Source of the DNA: Telmatactis stephensoni
Taxonomy: Eukaryota; Cnidaria; Anthozoa; Actiniaria; Isophelliidae
NCBI GenBank assembly: GCA_029948255.1
Contig: JALIZF010001875.1
Location: 855,001-919,000, forward strand
Direction of reading: 5' to 3'
Length of the DNA stretch: 64,000 bases
Position 1 is the first letter of the stretch. Each line of letters begins with the position of its first letter. Below, one piece after another: positions 45,881 to 59,100 of the stretch. The notes under the pieces were generated by a model that worked only from the letters and a program-made list of their open reading frames with translations, did not search any database and was not told the DNA's origin. The translations under genes and the position numbers were made by a program.

Positions 45881-46726
45881 ATAAGTTTTAGACTTGATTT
45901 AACTGCAACAAAACTGTTGTTTAATGGTAACTTTATTGAGCTGGCAGCGTTTAATACTATATAATAGTAACGAAGCTGAATGCCCCAGAGCCCATTAGAA
46001 CTCGCTATCCAAAACGCTACAACCGACATTTTGTCCTAATAGATTTTACACGGTTTTCATTTGCTGGCAATTATTAGATTCAATATTCGATACAATATTC
46101 GATATTCTTTCCACTGCGAAAAGATTCCTTTGTGATTTCTGGATTCCTGTGTGTGATGGAGAACTGGTAGCTAGTAACAAGACTTTGCCAACCAATGACA
46201 GCACAGCATTTCACCACGTGACCAAGTTTGAAAGTTGGCGGACTGGAAGCCATTTTCATTGTGAACGTTGGAAGTTTGTTTACTGAGGGTTTGATCGAAA
46301 ATTCCTTCTTTTGTACTAAAGGAATTGCTCTGATAGTTGTTCACTGTAGCCAAGAAGATCCAGGAAAGCTTCGTAACATTGAATGATACAGTTTTGGGAG
46401 AATAATTGCGAATACCGACTTACTCAACGAAAATTTTCGACTTGAGTTCTGCCAGTGTGGTTCGATCGTCGATTTGTGGCCGTTTCATTTTCAAAATTGG
46501 TAAGTTGTATTTTGTTATAAACAACTATTCTAAAACCTAGTTCAGACGCCAGACCCAGCAATGTGCCTTGCAAAATTCATGAAATGAATATCATGAAAAC
46601 TTCAGCGTCTAAATACCAGTAAATTCTGCGGTGGAATATTTAGAACTACGTGCAGAAGAAATAACACTCAGAACTATGGATTGAAATCTAAAGCTGTATA
46701 GAGAAATTAAGCTAATGTTTTCTTCA

Positions 46727-47351
46727 TGATATATCACAGGTAGCCCAAGCTCACTGTCAGTGTTGGTTTGCTATAGAATATATGTGACTTAATTAAATCT
46801 TCATTTCTTGCCTTGAATCACAATAAAATCCCTTGAAACTTGTATGGTGTCCTTTTGATGTACTGCATTACCGCCTGGCTGAGTGTGAGCGAGTTTCGTT
46901 CAGTTTAAGATAGCTTTCCCCCACCAGAGAAAAGGAGGAGAGAAGGTAGGACACGAAGGGCCTCCATGGACCTCCGAACGGCTCCAATTCACGACGATTT
47001 TTTCAATGAAATCGAAACTCGATCTCAATTCGAACCCCAACACATGTCGAAGGAAGAGTTTTTCAATGTATTCCTGGCCATCAAACCAAAATCGGTGCCC
47101 TCCTTCAGTCACCAGCCCGCTCGTTCTCCGGCGAAACCACCGCTAGCGCAGCCATTTTATTCGTACCAGTCGAAAATGTGGACAGGAAAGCCGTTAAAAG
47201 CGCGGCCATCCCTGGAACCGAGTACAAAATATGACACCAGCCGGGAGGTACAGAGGAGTTCAACTGGCGCTCAACCGTATCCCCCCAAGGTAGATTTGTC
47301 TGACAGCTATTGTTTTCACTGACCAATCGCGTTGATCTCCAGCGGGGTAAA
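46727..47351 (+). repeat. Inner inverted repeat, left copy
   Basis: The near-identical reverse complement of 59668-60291. It starts with CACAGGTAGCCCAAGCTCAC, holds the putative promoter region, the first coding exon (46966-47289) and its donor, and ends at GCGGGGTAAA, where the two copies diverge. The 118-codon frame is the same in both copies, so selection, conversion or recency keeps them alike. From 45880 to 46727 no gene is seen. Confidence 0.88.
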
Positions 47352-50300
47352 TTAATTCAAATCTTAGGGTAAATCCACGTTAGTTCACTTCGCTAGTTTC
47401 GACCAAAATATTGTTGTTTAAATGAAATATTTCGACCTCGATGGCATTGAAGCGTAGGCAGACGTGTCCATCCGAACTGGAACCAATTCGCAAGAAGAAT
47501 GGAGCACTGTTAACATCTTTCTATGCTCGAGTAAAAGCTTGGTGAGTCGTGATGATACCGTAACTTTATAGTAGTGAAAAAGGGGAAGTTTTATCTTTGT
47601 TTCACTTTCTCCTCCAGGATTTTGTACAATTATGAAACCAGTAGTGGCAGCTTCACTCGTTGTGATGATCTGCTTACACATGCGAAAGAGGAAAAAGAGA
47701 ATTTCGTACATGTTACTCCGTCCACAATAAGCAAGGCCATCGCCGAAGTCTTTGGGGACACTAATTCATCCAAGTCCAGAATAAGGATAACTGAAAATAA
47801 TGAGAAGAAGAGGATTTGGGTGTTCACAAACATAAAGAGAAAAATCCGAGATGAATGTCCTGCAGCTAAATCGATCAACGAAGAATGGGAAAGCTTAAAG
47901 AAAAGTGGATCGAACATTGCAACAAACGGAGATTTTAAATGGACTTTCACAACGAACAGTGAATGTTCCCTCAGTTTTGTCCGCTGCGAAAACGTTATAT
48001 ATGACGACCAGAGGGTAGTCAGCGAAATCAACTTCGTTAGATGCGATTCCGATGAAAATGTCTATGTCTATATGAAATACCATCAACGAAGGGTCCCTGA
48101 CAAGATAGTAAAAGAGGTCGAGTCGCAGTTTGCCGAATGTGGCATCGTAGAGAAGGCACGTCAAGTGATGTCTCTTCTCGATAAAAGCTATGTGTGCCAT
48201 GGATTTGTCGTCGAACCATGTCAGAGTCAATTTCCTAATTCAAAAACACATATGGTAGGATTTAGTGAAGACCAAGTGGAAAAAAGGCTATTTTCACATG
48301 ACTGTGAAGTGCTTACAACAGGACAGCTAGTTCTATGCAAAAGGTGTTACGAGGAAAGAGACAACGTGAAGCGTCGGAACGAACGACACAGTGGATCTGA
48401 CTTATCAGCAAAATTTAACCATCGCTATATGTCTAGAGAAGAACTTGTAAATAAAATTGAAAGCGAAAAGAAAAAAAAGCTAGCAGAGATAAGGTTACGA
48501 GAAAAAATCCAAAATGACATGATTCAATTGGAAGATGACGATAGCAATGACATTCTATCAATGATGAACGAAGTATCTAAAAAAGACATCCCAGACGACA
48601 TGGACCTCTTTTGGCAAGAGCAACAAAAAATACTTAAGACCAAGTCCAAAACTCAATATAGATGGCATCCAAGGTATCATGAAATTTGTACAACAAAAAC
48701 TTATTTTTTGAATCATGCATGCATGAGAGTCAGGCTCATCTGATCGTGAATTTTATCTCATCCAATAGTGAATTTGAAAATTCTTTATCCTTTCAGAATA
48801 ATAAAGTTGTGTGTGGAGATCTACGCCAAAAACCCACATGTGTTGGACCCTCTACGAAAGTTCCTATATTTACCAAGTCAAAGAACTATTCGGTAACTTT
48901 AATATTCATTTCATTCCATTTCATTTACTGACTCAGTGAAAAGAATCTCTATGCAGCATATTGGAAACCACTAAAAATATTATATGTAACCAATTACCAA
49001 TCACCACAGTCATTGCATGCATTTACAATGTTGTTGTAAATAGCCCTTGATGATAAAATCAAAGTGCAACATGAAATGATAAAAATAATATGTATATATA
49101 TCTTGCTACCAGACACTACAAAAATAAAGTTGATCAGAAACCAGGATGGAACCCTGAAATGCTCAAGTGGTGCCTAGATGAAGCCAGGAAAAACAAACTG
49201 AGAGAGGAAGATTTTTGGGGTGGTCTAGTACTTGATGAAATGAAAATTCAGGTAAGACTACATGACACGTACAACAAGGAAACCAAACCATTGAATAAAA
49301 TGTAATCATGTGTTTTTAATCATAAACACAGAAATATTAATTTATATTTTTATTCTGTGTTCATGATTAAAGATAATAAATTACTTCATGAACTTAAAGC
49401 ACACTTTTGATTTTTAGGAGGACATAGAGATGGTAGTCAAAGGAGGCAAGCACAGACTTGTTGGTTTTGTGGACCTTGGGCAAATTCATGACAATATGGA
49501 AACTTTGTCAGGTAATAATATATATATAGACAGATATGATAATTGATGAATTTAGCCAAAATTGAAATACTATGTCAGATCTTATGCTATCCCACTAGGC
49601 CATCAAACTGTACTATTCTTTAAAGAGCTTTCCTCAGTCTGTAGTTTTTCAATCAACCACAATGAAATCATTTCCACTCAAATCTTAAAACCTTATTTTA
49701 TGAAACAGGCAATTTCATTATAACATATATATTAAGTCTCAAGTATTAAGCAGATATCAGTTACAATATACATACAATATTACTTTTCTTATGGAATTAT
49801 ATAAATAGCAGTATATATCAATTATGTACTAACTAATGTTTTTTAATTCTATTAGGTAAAACTGAAACATTACAGATGGCAACACACGTTCTCCAGTTTA
49901 TTTTCCTTGGAGATAATGGGTTTCGCTTCCCAATTGCACAATTTCCTTCTGCTGGCTGCACTCCAAGTACTTTGTACTTCAAATTTTGGGAAGGAGTGAG
50001 AAAGATGAGGGAAACAGGTTTCACGTAAGTGCATGTTTACCAGACTCAGATGATGATGATAATTTTGGTGTACAATTTATTTATTTATTTATTTCTTATA
50101 CAATTTCAAATGCTGTCCTTGTAAATAAATAGTCAGATCTATAATTCAAATATGTACACTACAAATATTATTTCAAAAAGGACAGGATTTAAAATTGATA
50201 AACAAATACATGAAATATAAAGTTCTCAAAAACTTACTTCAAACAGTTTTAATATAAAAAAAGTTTTTATATAAAGAACAGCATTCAAATTCAAACAATG

Positions 50301-50586
50301 CGACATGCACACATCATGTTTTTGCATGTTTTTCAAGAGCAATGCCCTCATTGAGTCAACACTGATTTGCTAATAAAAATAAATACAAAAACTTCAATAA
50401 GAGGTTTATCAAAATGAAATATTGAAATACTTTTAAATATGATAACATTATGGGGGCTTATTTTCACTCTTAATTGTTCTCTTTAATAGTGTGTATTACT
50501 GCATACTAGATGGTGCAGAAGTCAACAGACAATTCATCAAGCTGCACTTCTCAGATGCAAGTGATGTTATCAACAAGAAATTTGTT

Positions 50587-51652
50587 CTAATGTTGGTTTG
50601 CATGTGGGAGTCATGATTAAGTGATAAACTGTTTCCTCCACATTGAATTACGGTAATTTATTCCGAGCTTTCGGACCTTAGGTCCATCATCAGGGACATG
50701 ACAGTGGAATTGTATTTACAAACGTCAATATATTGAATTAACTGTCAAAACGTCTCGCGCGCGCATGGTGTAAAACCGCGCGCGAGCAAGAAAACTACAC
50801 ATTACAAAATAACCAAATAAACGATACGATGTACGGGAAAGAAATAGATAAAAACTACAAACATATAGAAAGTTAAACAAAACAAAAAAAAAACAAAAAC
50901 AAAAACAAAACAAAAAAAAAAAAAAAAAAAAAACAAACAAAACAAAAAAAAAACAGTTAAACAATTATATTTTGTTAATGAGAGGCAGATAGTTGTCTGG
51001 CATTTTCCTGCCACAGTCTCTGTTGGTAAGAGCACTTGTGTCTTTTGCTATCATCATAGCCTCTGTGATCTTTCGTTTCAGCCAGTGGTCTTGCAATGTA
51101 AGTATACTGGCATCGTCCCATGCCACATCATGGCTTAGACTATTGGCATGGTCAGCTAAAGCCGAACTCTCACATTTGGCCAGTCGTACACTTGCTTTGT
51201 GTTCTTTAAGTCTAGTTTCCAAAGATCTACCTGTCTCACCAATATACTTAGCATTGCAATCTTTACATGGAATCTGGTATACAACGCCAGTACTTTTTTC
51301 CATGGGAATGCGATCTTTAGGTTTTGATAAGATCTGCTTAAGCGTTTTAACTGGTCTGACACTCACTCGGATGGTATGCTCACTAAGTATTCGTTGTATC
51401 CTCTCAGTGACGTCTTTGACATATGGTAAGGTGACAAATCCTTTCCATTCTTGTGTTGGTGTTTCTTTCTTGTCTGTTTCCTTATTATATTTGTTGACAA
51501 AGTTTCTAGGGTATCCATTCATGTTGTTCAAGGTGTTAAATAGGTGATCTTCTTCTTGCCTTCTGTTCTCTGATGTTGTAGGAATGTTACGAGCTCTATG
51601 GTATAGCGTTCTTACAACGCCCGCTTTATGGTGAGGTGGGTGATGGCTGTCA
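50587..51652 (-). mobile_element. Truncated Penelope-like element in transposase exon
   Basis: The 12-bp sequence AAGAAATTTGTT lies on both sides (50575-50586 and 51653-51664). Removing the insert restores INKKFVATDFHNGKPM of the transposase. On the minus strand it holds the GIY-YIG endonuclease frame, a T-rich stretch (50880-50960), and a 3' part with GGACCTAAGGTCCGAAAGCT, typical of Penelope-like elements. RT is missing. Confidence 0.85.
50965..51531 (-). pseudogene. GIY-YIG endonuclease of Penelope-like element
   Basis: The open frame contains VVYQIPCKDCNAKYIGETGR and LETRLKEHKASVRLAKCESS, the GIY-YIG core with the Cys pair, the YIGET motif and Arg...Glu-His. ALADHANSLSHDVAWDDAS and LTLQDHWLKRKITEAMMI follow, as in the C-terminal endonuclease of Penelope-like retroelements. 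It ends in TTG-initiated sequence at the 5' side, so no start is assigned. Confidence 0.85.
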
Positions 51653-53525
51653 AAGAAATTTGTTGCAACAGATTTTCACAATGGAAAACCAATGGTGTTC
51701 CTGATGGACCCTAAGGTATTTTCAAATCATAGCAATAGGGCATTAATTTATATCTTGAGAACATTACTGTACTTCATAATAACTGTTTTGTTGATTAGAA
51801 ACATCAAACACATGAACAGAAAGAGAGAAAATATTAACAATAAATTTATTATGAAACCAATATATTCTAAATAAATGTACAGTCATGTAATTCTTCTTTT
51901 AATTTGACTTAACAGCATAATTTCAAAAAGCTAAGAAATAACATCCTGAAAAGTTCAAAGAGTGATAACACCACAAGGCATCTTACATATGGAAACAAGT
52001 CCATTCTCTGGGAACACTTTGTCAATGCCTTCAATTATGATCAAGGGGAGTTCTCTATGCCACTCCATAACAAATTAACAGCTGAGCATTTTGAATTAAA
52101 TCCCGCTTCCAAGATGAGAAATCATCTGGCTGAAGAAGTTCTCAATGATAGCATGCTGAACCTCATGGAGGTAATAATTATAGTATAAAATGTATGATAT
52201 CAAAGTCTGAAAAGACTGAAAAACATGTATTTATTATATGGCTTGATAATTGCCTGAAGTCTGATTGCCTAGCACAATGATCTGTATTTTGCTATATCAG
52301 GACTGTTGTCCCAGATGTAATTAAGAAAAGTTTGCGTTTAACAATTGTTTAGTGGGATTTATCAAAGCCATATAATAAATATATTATGTTATTAACCTTG
52401 CTTGCTCGGTCTGATATTTTCCCATACAGACCTCGCGCTCGGTTAAGCCCTTTAATAAGTCTGTCATGTATAACACTGGGCATACCTTTCTTACAGGCTT
52501 ATAAGGGTCACCTTAAAAGTAAAGATGGTCAAGATCACACCATGGTAGATGGAACGATAGAGCTGTTAGGGCATTCATCAAGAATGATCAACTTGTTTCA
52601 TGACAAGTACCCTATAACAACATTATTTGATGGCCGACTCCTGGAACTAAATCAGTTTCTAGAATTCTTGAGGAAGTGGAAATCTGAAACTACTTCTGCT
52701 GATGATAAAAGATTCTTATCTCAAAAACTCTATTTTGATATGCAATCAATGGTTCTAGGATTTCAGTCAATTGTTGCTATCAAACAACAACACTACCCTA
52801 ATTCAGTGATCAAGCCTGGAATTGTAAATCAAGATGTGGTTGAAAACCATTTTAGCCAGGTTCGTGCCTGTAATGGGCAAAACAATAACCCCACCTGGCG
52901 ATTGCAAGAAACTGCACAAAACACTATTCGATATGGCCAAACAACCATCAGCCGAAAGAGCAACGCAGGTACTTCAAGTCTTAAAAAAAGTCATAACTGA
53001 CATTCTATTGTCAATACTGCATGGTTTCTGAATACAAGCCTGGTTCATTGCCCTGACTTAAAAGTTATGAGAACAAAATTCAATTTCTGTGGTCTTAAAA
53101 AAGTCATAACTGCTACATTACTCTATAGGGTACAGGGCCCACATTGTTCAAAAGTGGATTAGCATTAAGCCAGGATTAACTCCAAATGTTTTCTTTAGAG
53201 TAATATAATATAACCCCAGGTTAGTACTTAAATTGGCTTTTGGGAAAGCTGCCTCTCCTCCATTTATCCTTGAGGGTCTATTTATAGCATTATAAACTAA
53301 AGCTACTTACACACACAAGTTATGCATGTTGAGCTCTTTTTCAGTCATAATAACTAGAACTGGTTTCCATGCAACCAGCTTAGTAAGTTATACTCTTAAT
53401 TACTATCAAAACTTCTCAAATTTTTGCCTTTTATGAATTGATACTGATAGCTCATTTAACCATGCACCTAGAGCTCTATTGTGCAAATAGCTTACTTTAT
53501 AAATACATTTATATTTTACTTGAAC

Positions 53526-56122
53526 TTATGTTCTCCTTGAGATCCTTAAGCAAATGCGCTCATGGCCGTTGTTACCATCTACTACAGGCTGTGACTGGAG
53601 ATCATCAAGAAAATATGGGTGAGGCATAGATTCCCCATTTAGTATGCCTGCAACAAGACCTTCAACCAGCTTGGTTTTGTTAGATTTTGAATTAAACACA
53701 ACACCATAAGCATTGCACATTCTCTGTAGTTGTGCTTTGCTGTAGACCTTCCTGAAGGCTGCAGCCCCATACTTGTTAATGTAAGTAGCCAGGCGATGGT
53801 GACTTGAGGCCTTTCCAGTGCTTCTGTCAGCAGTGATGTCACTAAAGTCCACTGCTGACTTCTTCTCCTCTAGCACTTTTTGCTTCTCCAGAACCTTCTT
53901 TCTATGTTCGGCACTCTTTTTTTAGCCTTAATGCAAATGCAATAAAAAACATTAATATGAGCGATAAGGAAAAACCTTAGTGCAGATTTCATATGAGTGT
54001 GAAAATTAAGCTTAAGGTAGGACACGGCATGGAACCTCGGCTGCTGATTTATTTACAAATTTACAAAGACATCATGATCAGAAGGCGAGGTTCTGTGCCA
54101 TGTCTGTTCCATGCCGTAACCGTGCCGTACCTTTTCACACTCACACGAAATCTGCACTATGAGAACTGTACATAACATAGAAGCTTAATTAATACACCAT
54201 TACTTTTTCTCTACATTGTTATCATCATCATCACACTGTTTTTGATCAAAGATTTTGGGTGCAAAGAAATAACATTTTTCGTCACATGACCACTTAATAT
54301 GCCAAAATGTTTCAAGCACAATACACGCATATCACGCAAGCATGACATATTAATTATTTGATTTATTGAAAAATAAATTCATCAAATTGGTCACATCAAT
54401 ATTAATTAATAAAAATACAAATAAGTTTAGGGGAGATTGCTTTTAAACTGACAAATATACAAATTTTCAAAACTTATCATTTTTACAAAGAAATGTATGG
54501 TAGACGTGCATATATACATGCACGCCCAGCCTCGTTATCATGCTAAACACATATACATTTCTTTATAAAAATTCCACAAAAATATACAAAAATTCACAAC
54601 TTTGTCAATTTAAGAGCAATCTTTACAAAACTCTGCAGTTTAACTAATGTCAATATGATAAATCTTAATGTGGTAAATTCGTTTTATCGATAAATAACAT
54701 AGATTTTATAATGGGACACTAACGTGATAAGGGTCTTAATTCTTTAGTACATAAAGGTATGTGGCCATGTAATTTTTGGGTAGGATTGAGTAAAAATCAA
54801 TCACGGGAGAAAAATAAATCACCTTAGGGACTTGTCAGAAATTAGCAGGGGGGAGGGGAGGTGTAATTTTAGAATTGAGTGCTGAAAATATTGTGGCCCT
54901 CCCCTAAGATCGGGATGAAATTGTCATGACCCTACCCTTAAGGTTGGGCAAAAAAATTGCAAAATTTCTTATTTTCACTGCCCGTTTTTTGTTGACCCTC
55001 CCCTTTTCAGGGACTCAAAAAGTTGTGACCCTCCCCCATTTTCCACCCCCCCCCCCTCCCCCTGCTAATTTCTGACAAGTCCCTTAGTGCTTCATTAGTG
55101 TATTCTAGTCTACTTACACTGTGTAGCCAAACAAGATATTATGTGTATTTTTTAGTGCATAATGGGAATAATTGTAATAGCTACTCATCACATGCACCAC
55201 ATGCAGTGATATATTTTTATTAATAATAATTGATTTTCTGTTACTTACTTACCTATGTGCTAGTCGGAAATCTCTAAGATATTGCCCGGCACCAGCTTTC
55301 ATATACTTTCTGATAATCAGAAGGTATAGGCTCTTCAAAGAAACCTTGAATTGTTTTGAACAATTTAGTCATTAGTGTTTGACGGTTATGTGTAATCGCT
55401 GGCACTACTCTAAAGTATCATGATGCATGAGCATATAAACACGTGTAATACTTCTTAATTAGTACTGTACAGCCGACTGTGCCAGCTGCTTTTATAGAAG
55501 AAAAAAATTAAATAGAAGAGAAGAAAAAAATTAAATGTATAATTGTTCATGCAATGTACCTATGAAATTCGAATAAAGACGTATATATTATTTTAAGTCA
55601 TATTTACAATCTTATGTTTTTAATTAGTGTATATTATGCATGATGCAGATGAGCTAGGATGCATATAGATTTCAGACGAAGTACAACTACAAGTACCTTT
55701 GGCAACTGGTACCTTTCAACATGCATGTGCAACTGCTTTCAACAAATTACCAAAAGATCTAATGAACTGCACAAGTACAAACCAGTTCAAGAGGCAGTGC
55801 AAGACGTTCTTGACAAACTCGGCAAAAAGAAGGTTGCTGATTAACTGAACTTCCAATAAAGAACGTTTATACTAAGCAATGTAGTATCTCAATGTGAACA
55901 TGTAAATACATAACATTTTTTTTTATTATATATATAACTACTGATTTAGTAACCTTTATATGTTTTATCATTATTTTGTAAACATCTATTGCCTATTATG
56001 TGGTAAATATGAGAGTGTGTGTGAGTGTTGTATATAATTAACATATCTTTGTATTGCTATGTGTAATGTTTTACAGATGAAGAGCCAATTCCAAAATTGG
56101 AAAGCTGTAAATAAACCATTAG

Positions 56123-56153
<31 letters not shown>

Positions 56154-59100
56154 GATATGCATATATGATTGTAGTTCAATTAATCATCATGGAACTTTAA
56201 AGATTTTAAACCTTTATGGGCCAAATTAAGGGCATAAAAAATGTTTGTAGTCTAATAAAAATGACATCTACCAAAATTTGTAGCTTACCTGAGGGCATTA
56301 TAAAACACCAACAGTCAATTAATGTAAGGTTACTGATCCATGATTGATCAAATGTACACATTCCATCCTCCATTTTGAATTACTTGCCCCATACCCCTCC
56401 TAGCACAGGTAGCCCAAGTTCACTGATGGTGTTGATTTACTATAGATACATGGAACTTTAATAAATAAAGTGCACTTGGATGAAAATTGATGAAAATTGA
56501 AACAGGATTATCTACCCCCCTTTGTAAAGTCCTGGATCTGCCCCTGTCAACACTATCAGTGAACTTCGGCTTATAAACCTGTAGACCAATATTGATCAAG
56601 CTATACATCACACTTACATATAAAAATAGCAATATAACCTAATAATTAGCTAATAGTCTAAAATGTATTTTGTGACCATGCAATTCAGCAACTTACAATA
56701 TATCATAGTAATTGATGTGTGCATGCATGGACAAATAATGTATCCATTATTGAATTATTTTTGATAATACCATTTAATTATTTTAGCATATAAAAATAAT
56801 AAATTAATGAGTTGAGTTCCTTATATCTAGTTCAGATTATATTTTTAGTGGTAATATTTAATTTTGTGTGATTTATTAAATTATGTTTACTTAATGTTGA
56901 ATTAATGTACTATAATTTTTTTGCTATTTTCAGTGTACAAATCAACTTAAATTCTCAACATATCATGCACTCAGTTGTGATAATGAACTCAATTCTAATT
57001 TCTAGCAATACTTCTATAATTACTTAAACTTAATTGTTGAAGTTAAGATAATTCTGAATAAATTACAAAAAGTTTATATAGCCACACTTACCTTGTCTGC
57101 TTCAGGAGGAAAACAACAACCCCACTTCTCCAGTAGCACGTTTGACTCTGACACAGCTTTTAGGGCAATGTCTACCAGGTTTTCTTTGTGTTGACTCAGC
57201 TTGCTTTCATTAAGTAGGTCCACTCGCATCTGTTCAAGGTCAAGGAAGAACTCATATATGGAATCCTCAACATGAAGAAGGCCCCTGGATCTCCACTGTT
57301 TCTGTTCGGTAACACCCAAAGTTGCTGAATACTTGGAAGTCTTACTAAGTTGATCTATACTTCCTATGGCATGATCCTCAAGGAGTTGGCATAACTCTAT
57401 GTTGAGCTTTACAGTTTTCTGTGTTTTCCTTGAATTTGATGTCATGTTCATCTTGACATAAGCTAACAATTTGTGCAGCACCTTTGCCACAGCCCATGCT
57501 CCCACATATCTTACTTTAGCCAATGCCTCATCAGGCATGTTGTGTACATTGAAGGATACTGGAGATGAAGAAGTTTCTTCCCTGACCTTAGTAGCTATCT
57601 CATGGACAACTTTTTCATAGACAGTGACCATCAGCTCAGCACCAATTGCAGTCTGGATCTCAGATAGTTCACTTGTATCAAATAAGGCTTTAAGGTCTGA
57701 AAAGTAGCTTGGTGACTTGATCATAAGCATATGTAATTCACTGGTGTTCATGGACCACTCTTTCGAAGAGATGTGCACCTCACTTGCATTCATGATGCTT
57801 TCTTCAAGGACAATTTGGCAGGCCCGACTCCACATTATGTTACCAATGATAGTTATACTATTGTTGGTCAGGAGCTGAGCCAATTCCTCATTTTTGGCTT
57901 CTGCGTATTCACTAAGAGGATCCCCAACCTTCATCCCCTCCAAAATGTCAGCTACATTAAATGAAGCAGGTGGTGTCTTTAAAAAGCTGTTGTAATTTTC
58001 TTCCATTAAAACCGCACACACAGTTTCTAAATCAAGATAAAGCTCAGTAGGATCTCCTCTTTCAAAGTATGATTTCACTGTTCCCTTTACATTGGTATCT
58101 ACCTCTACTAATTCCTCCGGGTTACGCCCTTCCTCATTATTGTAGTCATTGGTACTCTCTGTTACAGTTAGTTCCTCTTGAAGAAGTTCTGACTGTCTGC
58201 AGCACACAAAACTATTTCCAGGATTTCTGTGTGCACTGCACACATCCAAGCATTGCTGATGAGGGCGAAGTAGCTGTCTCGCATGAAAATTGATGATTTG
58301 CAAGTGGGTAGAGCTGCGTACACGTGTCAAAGCCACATAGATTAAACCAGGGACAAACTCTTTTGAACAGTGTACAACAGCTGCTGGCAACGTTAATCCT
58401 TGGGACTTGTGGCAAGTGATACCATACATTAAGATCAACGGAAATTGAGAACGACTTCCGACAACTTCTCCAGCACTATTGACCTTGCACCAAACCTCTC
58501 TCCTGAGTTTCACCTCTCCAACTCCAGGGAACTGTACAACAAGATGGTCGCTTCCATCCTCCCTTAGAAAAATACCTGCAGTTCCGTTCCTGAGACGTTC
58601 GCTCTTGTTCCATATCAACATCACTTTGCAGCCGGGCTTCAGCACCAAGCAAGATTCTGCGGGACACGAGATCCTCTTTGTTTCTCCAGCATCTTTAGCT
58701 TCGTATCGCATCTCACATCCAGGAAGTGCACGAAGGCATTCCAGATTAAATAGCTGTGCAGGTATTTTTCTAAAGAAGATGTGCGTAGCTCTTTCTTTTA
58801 GATCTTCCGATAAAACTCTTCCCAGAGACTTTAGGAAGGTTTCACACGCTTTATCGCACCTCCCAAGTCTGACTTCCTTTAGAGAGCGCGCAAAATCCTC
58901 CTCCGAGGCATCTTGACGCATTACATGTTGAAGTTCATATCTGTGCGTAATAGCACGAGCGAATACAGGCGATTCGAACATGAAATGTCCAGGGTCGAAC
59001 AAATTTGGCACGGGTGGGAGTTGAACAAACTCGCCAACGATGATTAGTTGGATGCCACTGAAGGGATGTCGCGAAGGTGAGAGATCATGATGGATCCGGT

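Larger units (their letters stand above)
46966..53000 (+). pseudogene. P-superfamily-like transposase, disrupted by a Penelope-like insertion
   Basis: Inferred exons are 46966-47289, 47462-47541, 47618-48673, 48797-48892, 49113-49251, 49418-49511, 49856-50024, 50490-50586 with 51665-51715, 51916-52170 and 52497-53000. They total 2865 nt, a 954-residue frame with consistent phases. The N-terminus comes from the shared exon. A Cys region (CEVLTTGQLVLCKRC) follows, then YRWHPRIIKLCVEIYAKNP and FLYLPSQRTIRHYKN, the P-element/THAP9 pre-catalytic helices. The RNase H fold follows: LVLDEMKI (first Asp), RLVGFVDLG, CILDGAEVNRQF (second Asp) and DPK-HNFKKLRNN. The VNQDVVENHFSQVRACNGQN box ends the match. 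No THAP finger was seen. The insertion at 50587-51652 splits exon 8, so this copy is inactive. Confidence 0.8.

Noticed and set aside
50725..51035. Phe/Leu-rich minus-strand frames
   Set aside because: They translate the A-rich stretch at 50880-50960 in the Penelope-like 3' region.
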